The translations under genes were made by a program, and so were the position numbers. Positions 7,860-15,490 of a stretch of 31,674 nucleotides of DNA are shown here, one piece after another. The DNA is from Gammaproteobacteria bacterium (GTDB lineage: Bacteria; Pseudomonadota; Gammaproteobacteria; DSM-19610). The stretch lies in assembly GCA_030618475.1 (NCBI GenBank), contig JAUXDG010000004.1:1-31674 (forward strand), given 5' to 3'. Numbering within the stretch: the first letter of the stretch is position 1; every line of letters begins with the position of its first letter. The notes beneath the pieces were generated by a model. It made no database searches and was not told where the DNA came from. It was given only the letters and a program-made list of their open reading frames with translations.

Positions 7860-8471
7860 ATGATGGCAAGAAGCTCGCTACGTGATCAGCAAATGCGGGT
7901 GCGCATCGCCCAGGAAGCCGCGCGCCTTATGACCGAAGAGGGTATTCATGATTTTTACGCGGCCAAACGCAAGGCGGCTCAGCACCTGGGTGCGCCGGAT
8001 ACCCGCAATATGCCGCGGAACCTTGAGGTCGAAGCGGCGTTGCAGGAATACCAGCGTTTGTTTCGAGGTGATGAACAGGTCGTTCACTTGAAAGCCTTGC
8101 GTGAAAGTGCTGTCCAGGCCATGCGTTTTCTGGCCAGATTCAATCCGCGCCTGGTCGGTTCTGTTTTGAGCGGAACGGCTGGTCGCCATGCCGATATCAA
8201 TCTCCATCTGTTTGCCGATACGCCGGAGGACATCAGTCTGTTTTTGATGGAATCGAATATTCCGTTTCATGCCTCGCACAAGCGTGTTCGCTTAAGCCAC
8301 GATGAATGGCAGGAGTACCCTTCCTTTGAATTACTTGCCGGTGATTCCCCGATAGACCTGGTCGTGTTCCCACGCGAAGGCCGCAGAGAGGCGCCGCGCA
8401 GCCCGGTTGACGGACGACCGATGTGCCGTGCCGGGCTGGAAGAAGTCGAAGCCATGTTGACCGATTCATGA
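7860..8471 (+). CDS. Conserved protein with a nucleotidyltransferase-like motif, unknown function
   Basis: A protein of 203 residues, highly charged in its N-terminal half (RIAQEAARLMTEEG, then a FYAAKRKAAQHLG helix). The central segment LVGSVLSGTAGRHADINLHLF has the GS-x(9)-D-x-[DN] arrangement of minimal nucleotidyltransferase domains, followed by a second acidic strand, IDLVVFPRE. This suggests a nucleotide-transfer fold, though the second Asp of the usual DxD pair is Asn here, so activity is uncertain. Two ATGs (7860, 7863) and a TTG (7857) are possible starts; GGCGGG just upstream fits 7860. Its stop abuts, with no gap, the stop of the convergent malic enzyme gene. I cannot name a function. 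Confidence 0.75.
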   Translation: MMARSSLRDQQMRVRIAQEAARLMTEEGIHDFYAAKRKAAQHLGAPDTRNMPRNLEVEAALQEYQRLFRGDEQVVHLKALRESAVQAMRFLARFNPRLVGSVLSGTAGRHADINLHLFADTPEDISLFLMESNIPFHASHKRVRLSHDEWQEYPSFELLAGDSPIDLVVFPREGRREAPRSPVDGRPMCRAGLEEVEAMLTDS

Positions 8472-9728
8472 CTACAGCTGTGGTGCCGTCCTGTAGTGTT
8501 TCGGAAATTCACAGCGGGCGACACCTGAATCAACCGCAGCCTGTGCAACAGCGGGTGGTACAAAATCCATTAATCTCGGGTCAAACGGCGTGGGAATGAT
8601 GTAATCCGGGCCGAATTCCAGGTGATCTTTGCCATAAACTTCCAGGATTTCCGCTAATACGGGTTCGTGAGTCAGGGCGCGCAAGCCCTCTACCGCAGCT
8701 ATCTGCATTTCACTGTTGATGGCACGTGCGCGCACATCGAGTGCGCCGCGGAAAATAAACGGGAAGCCCAACACGTTGTTGACCTGGTTGGGGAAGTCGC
8801 TGCGGCCGGTGGCCATGATGATATCTTTACGCACCTTGTGAGCGAGTAGCGGGCTGATTTCGGGGTCCGGGTTGGACAAGGCAAACACGATAGGCTGGCT
8901 GCCCATGCTGGAGAGCATGTCTTCATTGACCAGGTTGGGCCCTGAGACACCGATAAATACATCAGCGTCCTGCATGGCGTCAGCCAGCGTGATGCGATCG
9001 GTTTCGAGTGCAAATTCCTGTTTGTAACGGTTCAGATCTGTACGCCCGGCGCGGATGACACCCTGCCGGTCGACCATGAAAATGTTGTTCGGTTTTGCAC
9101 CCAGCTTCTGCAGCAGGCGCATGGAAGCGATGCCGGCGGCACCCGCACCGAGACAGACAATGCATGCCTCGGCGAGCGGTTTGCCCTTGATTTCGAGCGC
9201 GTTGAGTAAGCCCGCGCAGATAATGATGGCCGTGCCGTGCTGGTCATCGTGAAATACCGGGATATCCAGCCGCTCGATGAGCGCCTGCTCAATTTCAAAG
9301 CAACGCGGTGCGGCGATATCCTCCAGATTGATACCGCCAAATCCGCTGGCGATGCGCGCCACCGTGTCGATGAAGTCATCTGTGTTATCGGCATCGACTT
9401 CGATATCGAAGACATCGATGTCGGCAAAGCGCTTGAATAAAACCCCCTTGCCTTCCATAACCGGCTTGCCGGCCAGTGCGCCGACATTGCCCAGTCCCAG
9501 CACAGCTGTGCCGTCGGTGATGACAGCCACCAGATTACCCTTGCTGGTGAAGCGATAGGCGGCATTGGCGTCGGTCTCGATTTCGCGAACCGGTTCGGCA
9601 ACCCCTGGCGTGTAGGCCAGTGAAAGTTCTGCCTGGGTGGTGCAGGGCTTGGTGATATGGGTGGCGATTTTCCCGGGAGTGGGGAATTGGTGGTAGTCGA
9701 GGGCTTCTTTTTTAAGGTCGTCAAACAT
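8472..9728 (-). CDS. Malic enzyme, short form (malate to pyruvate + CO2, NAD(P)+)
   Basis: Oxidative decarboxylation of malate, supplying pyruvate and NAD(P)H. It has 418 residues, equal to the catalytic part of MaeB and lacking the C-terminal phosphotransacetylase-like domain of the roughly 760-residue long form. Visible motifs are the catalytic Tyr in SLAYTPGVAEP (Tyr39), the Lys in EGKGVLFKR, the metal ligands in NLEDIAAPRCFEIE and FHDDQHGTA, and the dinucleotide-binding loop LGAGAAG (about 193-199). Cofactor preference cannot be decided. ATG 9728 follows a modest GGAA site. The stop directly abuts the convergent upstream gene, and 38 nt separate its start from the secreted nuclease gene. 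Confidence 0.93.
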   Translation of the reverse strand: MFDDLKKEALDYHQFPTPGKIATHITKPCTTQAELSLAYTPGVAEPVREIETDANAAYRFTSKGNLVAVITDGTAVLGLGNVGALAGKPVMEGKGVLFKRFADIDVFDIEVDADNTDDFIDTVARIASGFGGINLEDIAAPRCFEIEQALIERLDIPVFHDDQHGTAIIICAGLLNALEIKGKPLAEACIVCLGAGAAGIASMRLLQKLGAKPNNIFMVDRQGVIRAGRTDLNRYKQEFALETDRITLADAMQDADVFIGVSGPNLVNEDMLSSMGSQPIVFALSNPDPEISPLLAHKVRKDIIMATGRSDFPNQVNNVLGFPFIFRGALDVRARAINSEMQIAAVEGLRALTHEPVLAEILEVYGKDHLEFGPDYIIPTPFDPRLMDFVPPAVAQAAVDSGVARCEFPKHYRTAPQL

Positions 9729-9766
9729 AATGGTTCCGTTTCAGGTTTGGCGTAATTGGCGGCATG

Positions 9767-10558
9767 TCAGTCTGCAAATTGTAACGCAGCCGGATGCCGA
9801 ACGTTCACGCGCAGTTCGCCTTTTGCAGAATACAACCAGCCCGACACTTCGATTTCCTGGCCCACCCAGCTGCGATCCGGTCGTTTTTCAAACCACTTGA
9901 TGTCCTTATCAGGGATGCGCACGGCAAAACGGCCCTGCAGGTTGATCCAGTTTGCCCCGCCGCCATGATTGACGCGTATGATGCGGCCCCTGACACGCTG
10001 AAACCCCTCGTCGCGCAGGCTGAGGTCCCTGGAGTCTCTGGCCATATAATCTGGATGATCCCATACTCCCCTGGAAGCCCTGCGTGCCGTTTTTTCTGAT
10101 TCAAGATAACAGTCGAGGTAGCGGACATTAGGAGGAATGGCAATGGCCCAACCCAGTCCTTCACGCAGTAACTCAGCCGTGAGATTACTGCCGTCGGCCA
10201 GCCAGAGGTGTGCCAGGTTGCGCTTGTGGCGGTCCTGTCGCTGCTCACCGTATATCAGCTGGGCGCGATTGCCCTGTTGAAACAGCAGTTGCCGCAGACG
10301 GTCGCGGGCCTTGATAGCCAGAGCCTGGGTTGGCTGGTCCTGGTGAGCGATCTCCGGCGTGTTGATGCCGATAAGGCGAATTTTTTTGTTGTCAGCCAAC
10401 ACCAGTGAGTCGCCATCGTGGACATAGCGGACCTGTACCGGTTCGGTCGCGGCAGGGGGAGAACAGCTACCCGCTGAAGCTGGCGACAGCCAGATCAGAA
10501 AAACAAAAAAGGCGCCCAACCGGGGCGCCTTTTTCAGCGGAAGCTGGTCTGGGGGCAT
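9767..10558 (-). CDS. Exported thermonuclease-like (SNase-domain) protein
   Basis: A staphylococcal-nuclease-type phosphodiesterase of 263 residues with a signal peptide: KK at 9-10, then AFFVFLIWLSPASA up to about residue 29. The SNase domain spans about 42-167. It carries VHDGDSLVL (metal-binding Asp), RLIGINTPE (Arg61 and Glu69, matching the Arg35 and Glu43 positions of the staphylococcal enzyme) and KRNLA (Arg113, the Arg87 position). The usual RLIGIDTPE Asp is Asn66 here. A further roughly 90-residue C-terminal part, GRIIRV...VSGWLYSAKGELRVNVRHP, looks like an added OB-like domain. ATG 10558 overlaps the rpmE stop (TGATG). A terminator hairpin lies in codons 9-18, and no ATG, GTG or TTG beyond it would keep the signal peptide. 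Confidence 0.85.
   Translation of the reverse strand: MPPDQLPLKKAPRLGAFFVFLIWLSPASAGSCSPPAATEPVQVRYVHDGDSLVLADNKKIRLIGINTPEIAHQDQPTQALAIKARDRLRQLLFQQGNRAQLIYGEQRQDRHKRNLAHLWLADGSNLTAELLREGLGWAIAIPPNVRYLDCYLESEKTARRASRGVWDHPDYMARDSRDLSLRDEGFQRVRGRIIRVNHGGGANWINLQGRFAVRIPDKDIKWFEKRPDRSWVGQEIEVSGWLYSAKGELRVNVRHPAALQFAD
10506..10534 (-). terminator. Intrinsic terminator of rpmE, located inside the nuclease signal-peptide codons
   Basis: A 12-bp perfect stem (AAAAAGGCGCCC/GGGCGCCTTTTT on the minus strand) closes a five-base loop and continues into a T-rich run. It starts 24 nt after the last base of the rpmE stop, and at codon 9 of the overlapping nuclease gene. The A-tract encodes Lys-Lys and the T-tract encodes the Phe-rich hydrophobic core. 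Confidence 0.88.
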
Positions 10559-10767
10559 CAGGATTTATTCATACCGTACTTGCGGCGGAAGCGGTCGACC
10601 CGGCCACCGGTGTCGAGCATTTTCTGCTTGCCGGTGTAGAACGGGTGACACTGGGAACAGACTTCAATGCTAAGGTCCTTCCCCACCGTCGATCGGGTCT
10701 GGAAGCTGTTGCCGCAGCTGCAGGTTACGGCGATGTCATCGTACGCAGGATGAATATCTGCTTTCAT
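10558..10767 (-). CDS. rpmE: 50S ribosomal protein L31, zinc-binding form
   Basis: Large-subunit ribosomal protein of 69 residues. It begins MKADIHP and carries the cysteine set of the zinc-containing L31 type (CSCGN near 16-18 and CSQC near 37-40), followed by HPFYTGKQK and a basic C-terminus. The open frame runs upstream to 10797, but the conserved start and a GAGG ribosome site six to nine bases upstream fix ATG 10767. A strong intrinsic terminator follows the stop. The zinc-containing form is the one used when zinc is sufficient; no zinc-independent paralogue is in this window. Confidence 0.97.
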   Translation of the reverse strand: MKADIHPAYDDIAVTCSCGNSFQTRSTVGKDLSIEVCSQCHPFYTGKQKMLDTGGRVDRFRRKYGMNKS

Positions 10768-10896
10768 TTGTTTGGCCTCAAAAAACCCTGGCGGCACAGC
10801 TGTACTGGTTCAGATGCCTGCCGAAAGGCCGCAGATAATACGGCAAAGCAGGGAGCCGGACAAGTCCTGTGGCGAGTTTGGCCGCTGTTAAGCAGG

Positions 10897-11259
10897 TCAG
10901 GGTGCCCGCTCGAAATCCAGTACTCTGGCCTTGGGCGTTGGTTCGAAGTTCCCGTTACCCAGATGTTCAAGTGTTTCGCGCAGACCGCCGGGTCCTGCCA
11001 GTGAATCCCACATCATTTCGCTGAGCGTGATGCAGGCGGATAGCGGGTTGCTGGCCTGGGCGCGGACCTGGTCGATTTTCCACTGCAGGCAGCGCATGCG
11101 GTGCTGCTTGTGTGCCGGAATGCGTTGAATCATCTGTTCGATGATCTCTGCACGCCTGGCTTCAAAAACATCGGGATCGGATTGCGCGAGTTCCGACCAG
11201 GTTTTGAAATCTACCAGGGGTTTTTGGGTGTTCGCCTGTTCTGTTTGTAGTTCTGGCAT
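10897..11259 (-). CDS. DUF3135 domain protein
   Basis: A cytoplasmic protein of 120 residues that I recognise as DUF3135, a family of small proteins of unknown function in gammaproteobacteria. The core is FKTWSELAQSDPDVFEARR followed by a helical segment rich in Arg, Gln and His (IPAHKQHRMRCLQWKID) and SACITLSEMMWDSL. It has no signal peptide or membrane segment. An excellent GGAGG site precedes ATG 11259. It lies upstream of rpmE on the same strand with a 129-nt spacer, and it probably has its own promoter in the AT-rich 279-nt stretch upstream. Confidence 0.85.
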   Translation of the reverse strand: MPELQTEQANTQKPLVDFKTWSELAQSDPDVFEARRAEIIEQMIQRIPAHKQHRMRCLQWKIDQVRAQASNPLSACITLSEMMWDSLAGPGGLRETLEHLGNGNFEPTPKARVLDFERAP

Positions 11260-11301
11260 AGCAACCTCCGCTGACCGATACGCAGATACACTGCGACTTT
11301 C

Positions 11302-11330
11302 TTATTATTTATGCTACGAGAATATCACAA
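11302..11330 (-). promoter_or_regulatory. Possible sigma-70-type promoter for the DUF3135 gene
   Basis: On the minus strand TTGTGA (11325-11330) and TAATAA (11302-11307) are separated by 17 bases and lie about 43 nt upstream of the start codon. Both are imperfect matches to consensus. The surrounding 279-nt intergenic region is AT-rich and otherwise shows nothing I can identify. Confidence 0.25.
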
Positions 11331-11538
11331 GCACCCATCGGCCCCCTAACCGAGTGCGGAAAAATCATAACTCTATGATTAGTATTTAATAAATGCAGGG
11401 CTAATGGGTGGTTAAACCATAAAATCAGTATGGATGGCGCTGTTTTCTTACCGCTACGACGGCTAAATCGATGCTGTGTCAAATTTCCAGCACTATGGAA
11501 TCAATGGCTTGGCAAGCCTGCTTTCGATGGGTGTGTAA

Positions 11539-11727
11539 TCAGTCATTACCGCGGATAGCGCAGACCCCGAGCAGATTTCCGTCCATATCCACCTGTGTTG
11601 TAATATCGGCGGGCTGGCAGCAAACTGGGCAGTCTTCCACATACTGTTGTCCACCCGCTGAGCAATCCACGCTGATTTCAAATTGTTGGCCGCAGTAAGG
11701 GCAATCAATCCGGGCGGCTTCAAGCAT
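11539..11727 (-). CDS. CPXCG-motif cysteine-rich small protein
   Basis: A 62-residue protein with two CxxC pairs (CPYC at 9-12, CPVC at 33-36) and further cysteines at 22, 37 and near the C-terminus, fitting a zinc-ribbon. It matches the family annotated as CPXCG-motif cysteine-rich proteins, of unknown role. ATG 11727 is chosen because AGGAGG lies six bases upstream; an in-frame TTG at 11733 overlaps that site and is unlikely. It follows hemW by ten bases on the same strand and is probably cotranscribed with it. Confidence 0.82.
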   Translation of the reverse strand: MLEAARIDCPYCGQQFEISVDCSAGGQQYVEDCPVCCQPADITTQVDMDGNLLGVCAIRGND

Positions 11728-11737
11728 AATCAACCTC

Positions 11738-12895
11738 CTACGGTAAAAACCGTTCCAGCAGGTTATTTAAATACTGCCAGCCCTGATCGGTATGCTGCAC
11801 ACGGTCTCCGTCGAGGGTCAGCAGGCCATCGCTCTGTGCCTGTTGAATAATTGGTAGTATCCAGTTGCGCTCCAGGCCACAGGCTGATTCAAATTCGCTC
11901 AAGCTGAATCCCTGTTTCAGGCGCAGTCGGTTCAATGCAAATTCGAACAGCGTTTCAGATTCAGACAGCTCACGTTGACCATCGATGCATTGCCTTGTGC
12001 CGGCTGACGCCAGGTAGTGCTTCGGGTGTCTCTTTTTCCATGTTCTATGGATCACGCCCCCGGCCGCTGCGGTGATTTTCCCGTGTGCGCCGGCACCGAT
12101 ACCGATGTAGTCACCAAACTTCCAGTAATTGAAATTATGGCGGCAGTGTTTTCCGGCCTGTGCATAGGCGGATACTTCATACTGAGTATAGCCGTGTTCG
12201 GCGAGCAGCGACTGGCCCAAATTCTGCATTTCCCATTGCTGATCATCGTCGGGAAGCGCTGGTGGCCGGGTGTAAAACAGGGTGTTGGGTTCCAGGGTCA
12301 GCTGATACCAGGACAGGTGTGCCGGCTGCAGCTCGATCACAGCCCGCAAATCCTCGCTGGCCTGCGCAACACTTTGCTGTGGCAGGCCAAACATCAGGTC
12401 CAGGTTAAAGTTATCGAATCCCGCCTGGCGTGCTGAGCGGGCGGCCCGCCTTGCTTGGCGTGAATCATGGATGCGCCCCAGCGCCTTCAGGTGGGTATCG
12501 TTAAGGCTCTGAATACCTATGGAAAGCCGGTTAACACCGGCTTGCCGGTAAGCGGCAAATTTTTCCTGTTCCGCGCTGCCGGGATTGGTTTCCAGAGTGA
12601 TCTCCAGCGCAGGATGCAGCGGCAGACGGGCACGTATACCGCCCAGTAACTGATCGATGGCCTGTGCTGAAAACAGACTGGGTGTGCCACCGCCCATGAA
12701 AATGCTCTGTACTGTGCGACCCCAGACGGCGGGCAGTTCCTGTTCCAGATCTCTTAACAGGGCTTCGACGTACTCGGTTTCAGGCAGGTCGCTCTGAATG
12801 GCGTGAGAGTTGAAATCACAATATGGGCATTTGCGCGCACACCAGGGAAAATGGATATACAGAGAGAGCGGGGGCGGGGCTTCGAATTTGAACAC
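11738..12895 (-). CDS. hemW: Radical-SAM heme chaperone HemW
   Basis: A protein of 385 residues related to coproporphyrinogen dehydrogenase HemN, which loads heme onto target proteins rather than acting as an oxidase. The cluster motif is CARKCPYC (Cys19, 23, 26) in SLYIHFPWCARKCPYC. FMGGGTPSL, LETNPGSAEQ, NRLSIGIQS and GYTQYEVSAYA follow, then the HNFNYW motif that marks HemW and binds heme. The start is GTG 12895 with no clear ribosome site; the frame is open further upstream without an ATG. It lies 114 nt downstream of rdgB in the same orientation, matching the common rph-rdgB-hemW order. Confidence 0.95.
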   Translation of the reverse strand: MFKFEAPPPLSLYIHFPWCARKCPYCDFNSHAIQSDLPETEYVEALLRDLEQELPAVWGRTVQSIFMGGGTPSLFSAQAIDQLLGGIRARLPLHPALEITLETNPGSAEQEKFAAYRQAGVNRLSIGIQSLNDTHLKALGRIHDSRQARRAARSARQAGFDNFNLDLMFGLPQQSVAQASEDLRAVIELQPAHLSWYQLTLEPNTLFYTRPPALPDDDQQWEMQNLGQSLLAEHGYTQYEVSAYAQAGKHCRHNFNYWKFGDYIGIGAGAHGKITAAAGGVIHRTWKKRHPKHYLASAGTRQCIDGQRELSESETLFEFALNRLRLKQGFSLSEFESACGLERNWILPIIQQAQSDGLLTLDGDRVQHTDQGWQYLNNLLERFLP

Positions 12896-13009
12896 TGGAT
12901 TAATATCCGGTAATGACAGGGATAGCTGAAGGAATGGCGACCTGACGGTGATATTGCGCCGAAGGGCGGCACTCTCTACAGGTGCCTGTTCAATCGCTGG
13001 TTGTTAAAC

Positions 13010-13600
13010 CTAGGTTAAACTGTTAACCAGTAGTCTCAAGGCCTGGCCGCGATGGCTGAGACGGTTTTTGACCTCGGGCGACAGTTGGGCAGAAGAACAT
13101 CGCTGATCCGGAACATAGAAAACCGGGTCGTAGCCGAAGCCGTTATCACCCCTGGCTTCATACAGAATCCGCCCTTCCCAGGTACCCTGGAAGATGCGTG
13201 GGGTCGGGTCTTTGGCGTGACGCATGTACACCATCAGGCACTGAAAGCGCGCGCTGCGTTTTTCTTCAGGCACATCTTTTAATGCATCCAGCAGCGTTTC
13301 CAGATTGTCCCGGTCGCTAGCGCCGGCGCCGGCGTAACGCGCGGAATAAATGCCGGGTGCGCCTTGCAGGGCGTCTACCTCGAGCCCGGAGTCGTCCGCA
13401 ACAGCGGGCAAGCCGGTGTGTTCGGCGGCGTTGCGTGCCTTGAGCAGGGCATTTTCCACAAAAGTCAGACCGGTCTCTTCGATTTCGGCAACTGAAAATT
13501 CGGACTGGGGTATGATTTCAATTTCGCAGCCTGCCAGCAGCTGATTGAATTCGCGGACTTTTCCGGCGTTGTTGCTGGCCAGTACAATGCGTTTTTTCAT
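13010..13600 (-). CDS. rdgB: XTP/dITP pyrophosphatase (house-cleaning NTPase)
   Basis: Hydrolyses dITP, dHAPTP and XTP to their monophosphates, keeping deaminated purines out of DNA. It has 196 residues with the Ham1/RdgB motifs SNNAGKVREF, ADDSGLEVDAL, APGIYSARYAG, DNGFGYDPVFYVP and LSHRGQAL. The conserved start MKKRIVLASNN fixes ATG 13600, seven bases after the rph stop, even though the frame extends to 13651 inside rph. The tight spacing implies one transcript and coupled translation with rph. Confidence 0.97.
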   Translation of the reverse strand: MKKRIVLASNNAGKVREFNQLLAGCEIEIIPQSEFSVAEIEETGLTFVENALLKARNAAEHTGLPAVADDSGLEVDALQGAPGIYSARYAGAGASDRDNLETLLDALKDVPEEKRSARFQCLMVYMRHAKDPTPRIFQGTWEGRILYEARGDNGFGYDPVFYVPDQRCSSAQLSPEVKNRLSHRGQALRLLVNSLT

Positions 13601-13607
13601 CAGCCCG

Positions 13608-14324
13608 CTATTTCGCCAGCGCCGCTTTCTGGTGTTCGCACAATTCACCAATGCCTTTTTTGGCCAGCGTCAGCATCTGCGTCATTTCGTCTTCACTGAA
13701 AGGATGGCCTTCCGCGGTACCCTGAATCTCGATGAATTGACCACTCTCTGTCATGACGACGTTCATATCGGTCTCTGCGCTGGAGTCCTCGGCGTAATCC
13801 AGGTCAAGAATGGGTGTGTGCTGGTAGATACCCACGGAAATCGATGCCACAGACCCGTTCAGCGGATTTTCCACCAGCGTGCCGTCTGACAGCATTTTCT
13901 GTACGGCTTCCGCCAGGGCGACAAAACCGCCAGTAATGCTTGCCGTGCGCGTGCCGCCGTCGGCCTGAATCACGTCACAATCAATAGTAATGGTACGTTC
14001 GCCGAGCTTTTTCATATCCACCACGGCACGCAGTGAGCGACCGATAAGCCGTTGAATCTCCATGGTGCGCCCGCCTTGTTTACCGCGTGCCGCTTCGCGG
14101 CCCATACGCTGCGTGGTCGAGCGCGGTAGCATGCCATATTCGGCGGTTACCCAGCCCTGACCTTTGCCGCGCAGGAAGCCGGGTACCCGATCGTCGATAC
14201 TGGCATTGCACAGGACCTTGGTATGGCCGAATTCGACCAGTACCGAGCCTTCGGCGTGCATGGTGTAATCGCGGGTCAGGGTAACCTGACGCATCTGGTC
14301 CGGTGCACGCTTGCTCGGGCGCAT
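13608..14324 (-). CDS. rph: Ribonuclease PH (tRNA 3'-end phosphorolytic exonuclease)
   Basis: Phosphorolytic 3'-to-5' exoribonuclease that trims tRNA precursors. It has 238 residues and begins MRPSKRAPDQMR, with RQVTLTRDYT, GWVTAEYGMLPRST, REAARGKQGGRTMEIQRLIGRSLRAV and DCDVIQADGGTRTASITG. ATG 14324 is fixed by family alignment and an AAGGGA site; the upstream frame to 14360 is not needed. It is the first gene of rph-rdgB-hemW. The MITE-like element at 14404-14605 lies directly upstream, so rph's promoter must be within or next to that element. Confidence 0.97.
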   Translation of the reverse strand: MRPSKRAPDQMRQVTLTRDYTMHAEGSVLVEFGHTKVLCNASIDDRVPGFLRGKGQGWVTAEYGMLPRSTTQRMGREAARGKQGGRTMEIQRLIGRSLRAVVDMKKLGERTITIDCDVIQADGGTRTASITGGFVALAEAVQKMLSDGTLVENPLNGSVASISVGIYQHTPILDLDYAEDSSAETDMNVVMTESGQFIEIQGTAEGHPFSEDEMTQMLTLAKKGIGELCEHQKAALAK

Positions 14325-14403
14325 GGAGTTTCCCTTATGCTGATAAAAATTGTCGGGCATTATAGCGGAGTGTTGAATCAGCGGGTTGTTTAATTTGGGG
14401 CTG

Positions 14404-14605
14404 TTTAATTGGGGTCAGACTGGAATGGCACTTACTTAGGCTCCCAGCTGTCCCGCTCCCGATCTGACAGCGTTGAATTTAGCCACGGAAAACACGGAAT
14501 ACACAGAAATAAACGATAAAAATTTTCCGCGCCTTCCGTGTTTTCCGTGGCTATTTACACGACATCAGCTTAAGTAAGTACCATTGCGCTCTGACCCGAA
14601 TTAAA
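14404..14605. repeat. MITE/REP-like element with 39-bp terminal inverted repeats and a nested 19-bp perfect palindrome
   Basis: The ends 14404-14442 and 14567-14605 are inverted copies matching at 33 of 39 positions, each starting TTTAATT and containing GGGTCAGA and ACTTACTTA. Nested inside is a perfect 19-bp inverted repeat, AGCCACGGAAAACACGGAA at 14481-14499 with its complement at 14534-14552. The tip of the left end is duplicated in tandem just outside (TGTTTAATTTGGGG at 14387-14400). No ORF is inside. From memory, AATTGGGGTCAGA-type sequences accompany REP-associated tyrosine transposases, so mobilisation in trans by such an enzyme is plausible. It lies five bases from the phosphatase stop and about 80 bp from the rph start. 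Confidence 0.85.
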
Positions 14606-14609
14606 CATG

Positions 14610-15488
14610 CTATTTTTTCATTTCCGATGCGTAGTCCAGGATGGCGCGGTTAATGTCATCGATGGCTTGCTGGAGGGGGTCTTTTCCTTCAGCTGCAGCC
14701 GCTTCGCTGTGCTGCCCTGCACTGGCGCCGGTGTCGGATGTTTGCGGATCTGCTGCCGACAGCCAGCGCAGACCAACCAGGCTGATGTTGTCGCTGTGCG
14801 GGTAGCTGGTCTTTTCAGCTTCATCGGTCAGTTCGTTGACGGCAGATTCCAGCTCACCGGAGGCCGGCATATCGAGCAGCTTCTGTTCAGGCAGAGCAGA
14901 CCACAAGCCGTCCGAGCAAAGCAGCAGTGTGTCGCCGGGCTCCAGTTCGGCGTGGTCAAAGCTGATTTCAGGGGGCCTGAGGGCACCACCAAGGCAACGG
15001 CTGACGCTGTTTCGCAGCGGGTGGGTGATCAGTTCATGTTCTTCGATGACGCCACTTTGCAGTAGTTCTTCAACCGGCGTGTGGTCCCGGGTACGGGTTA
15101 CCAGGCGGCCGCTGCGCAGCAGGTACAGGCGGCTGTCACCCACGTGAGCCCACCAGGCCTGATTACCCTGAACCAGGCAAACCACACAGGTCGTTCGGGG
15201 TTCAACGGGTGGCGTGCTGGTGCGCCCTGCTTCCACGGTTTCCAGGTGAGCGATTTCCAGCGCTGTTTTCAGGAATTGGCCAGGTTCGGCGACAGCTTCA
15301 TGCTGGCTGAGGAAGCTGTGGCTGAGGCTGTTGACTGCAGTCTCGGCAGCCAGGTCACCACGTGCATGACCACCCATGCCGTCAGCCACGGCAAGCAATA
15401 CACAGTCTGACCTTTCAAGTACCAGGCAGCGGTCCTGGTTACTGCTGCGATTACCCAGCCGGTTGGTGAAGGAGGTCAGAACTTTCAT
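14610..15488 (-). CDS. PP2C-family serine/threonine phosphatase
   Basis: A metal-dependent protein phosphatase of 292 residues, expected to oppose the adjacent kinase. The PP2C motifs are in order: SNQDRC, VADGMGGHARGDLAA, WWAHVGDSRLYLLR, SDGLW and SDNISLV. A low-complexity Ala/Glu/Ser tail and a final charged helix follow the catalytic domain. ATG 15488 has a GGAAGGGAA site and lies two bases after the kinase stop; a GTG at 15506 would overlap the kinase and is less likely. The pair forms a two-gene operon. No signal peptide or membrane helix is seen, so it is cytoplasmic. Confidence 0.93.
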   Translation of the reverse strand: MKVLTSFTNRLGNRSSNQDRCLVLERSDCVLLAVADGMGGHARGDLAAETAVNSLSHSFLSQHEAVAEPGQFLKTALEIAHLETVEAGRTSTPPVEPRTTCVVCLVQGNQAWWAHVGDSRLYLLRSGRLVTRTRDHTPVEELLQSGVIEEHELITHPLRNSVSRCLGGALRPPEISFDHAELEPGDTLLLCSDGLWSALPEQKLLDMPASGELESAVNELTDEAEKTSYPHSDNISLVGLRWLSAADPQTSDTGASAGQHSEAAAAEGKDPLQQAIDDINRAILDYASEMKK

Positions 15489-15490
15489 GC

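Noticed and set aside
10405..11004. 199-residue plus-strand ORF
   Set aside because: Covers rpmE and its terminator on the other strand; no ribosome site or family resemblance.
14404..14605. Integron attC site or riboswitch
   Set aside because: The symmetrical ends and inner palindrome fit a miniature element; no attC core sites, integrase or conserved aptamer features.
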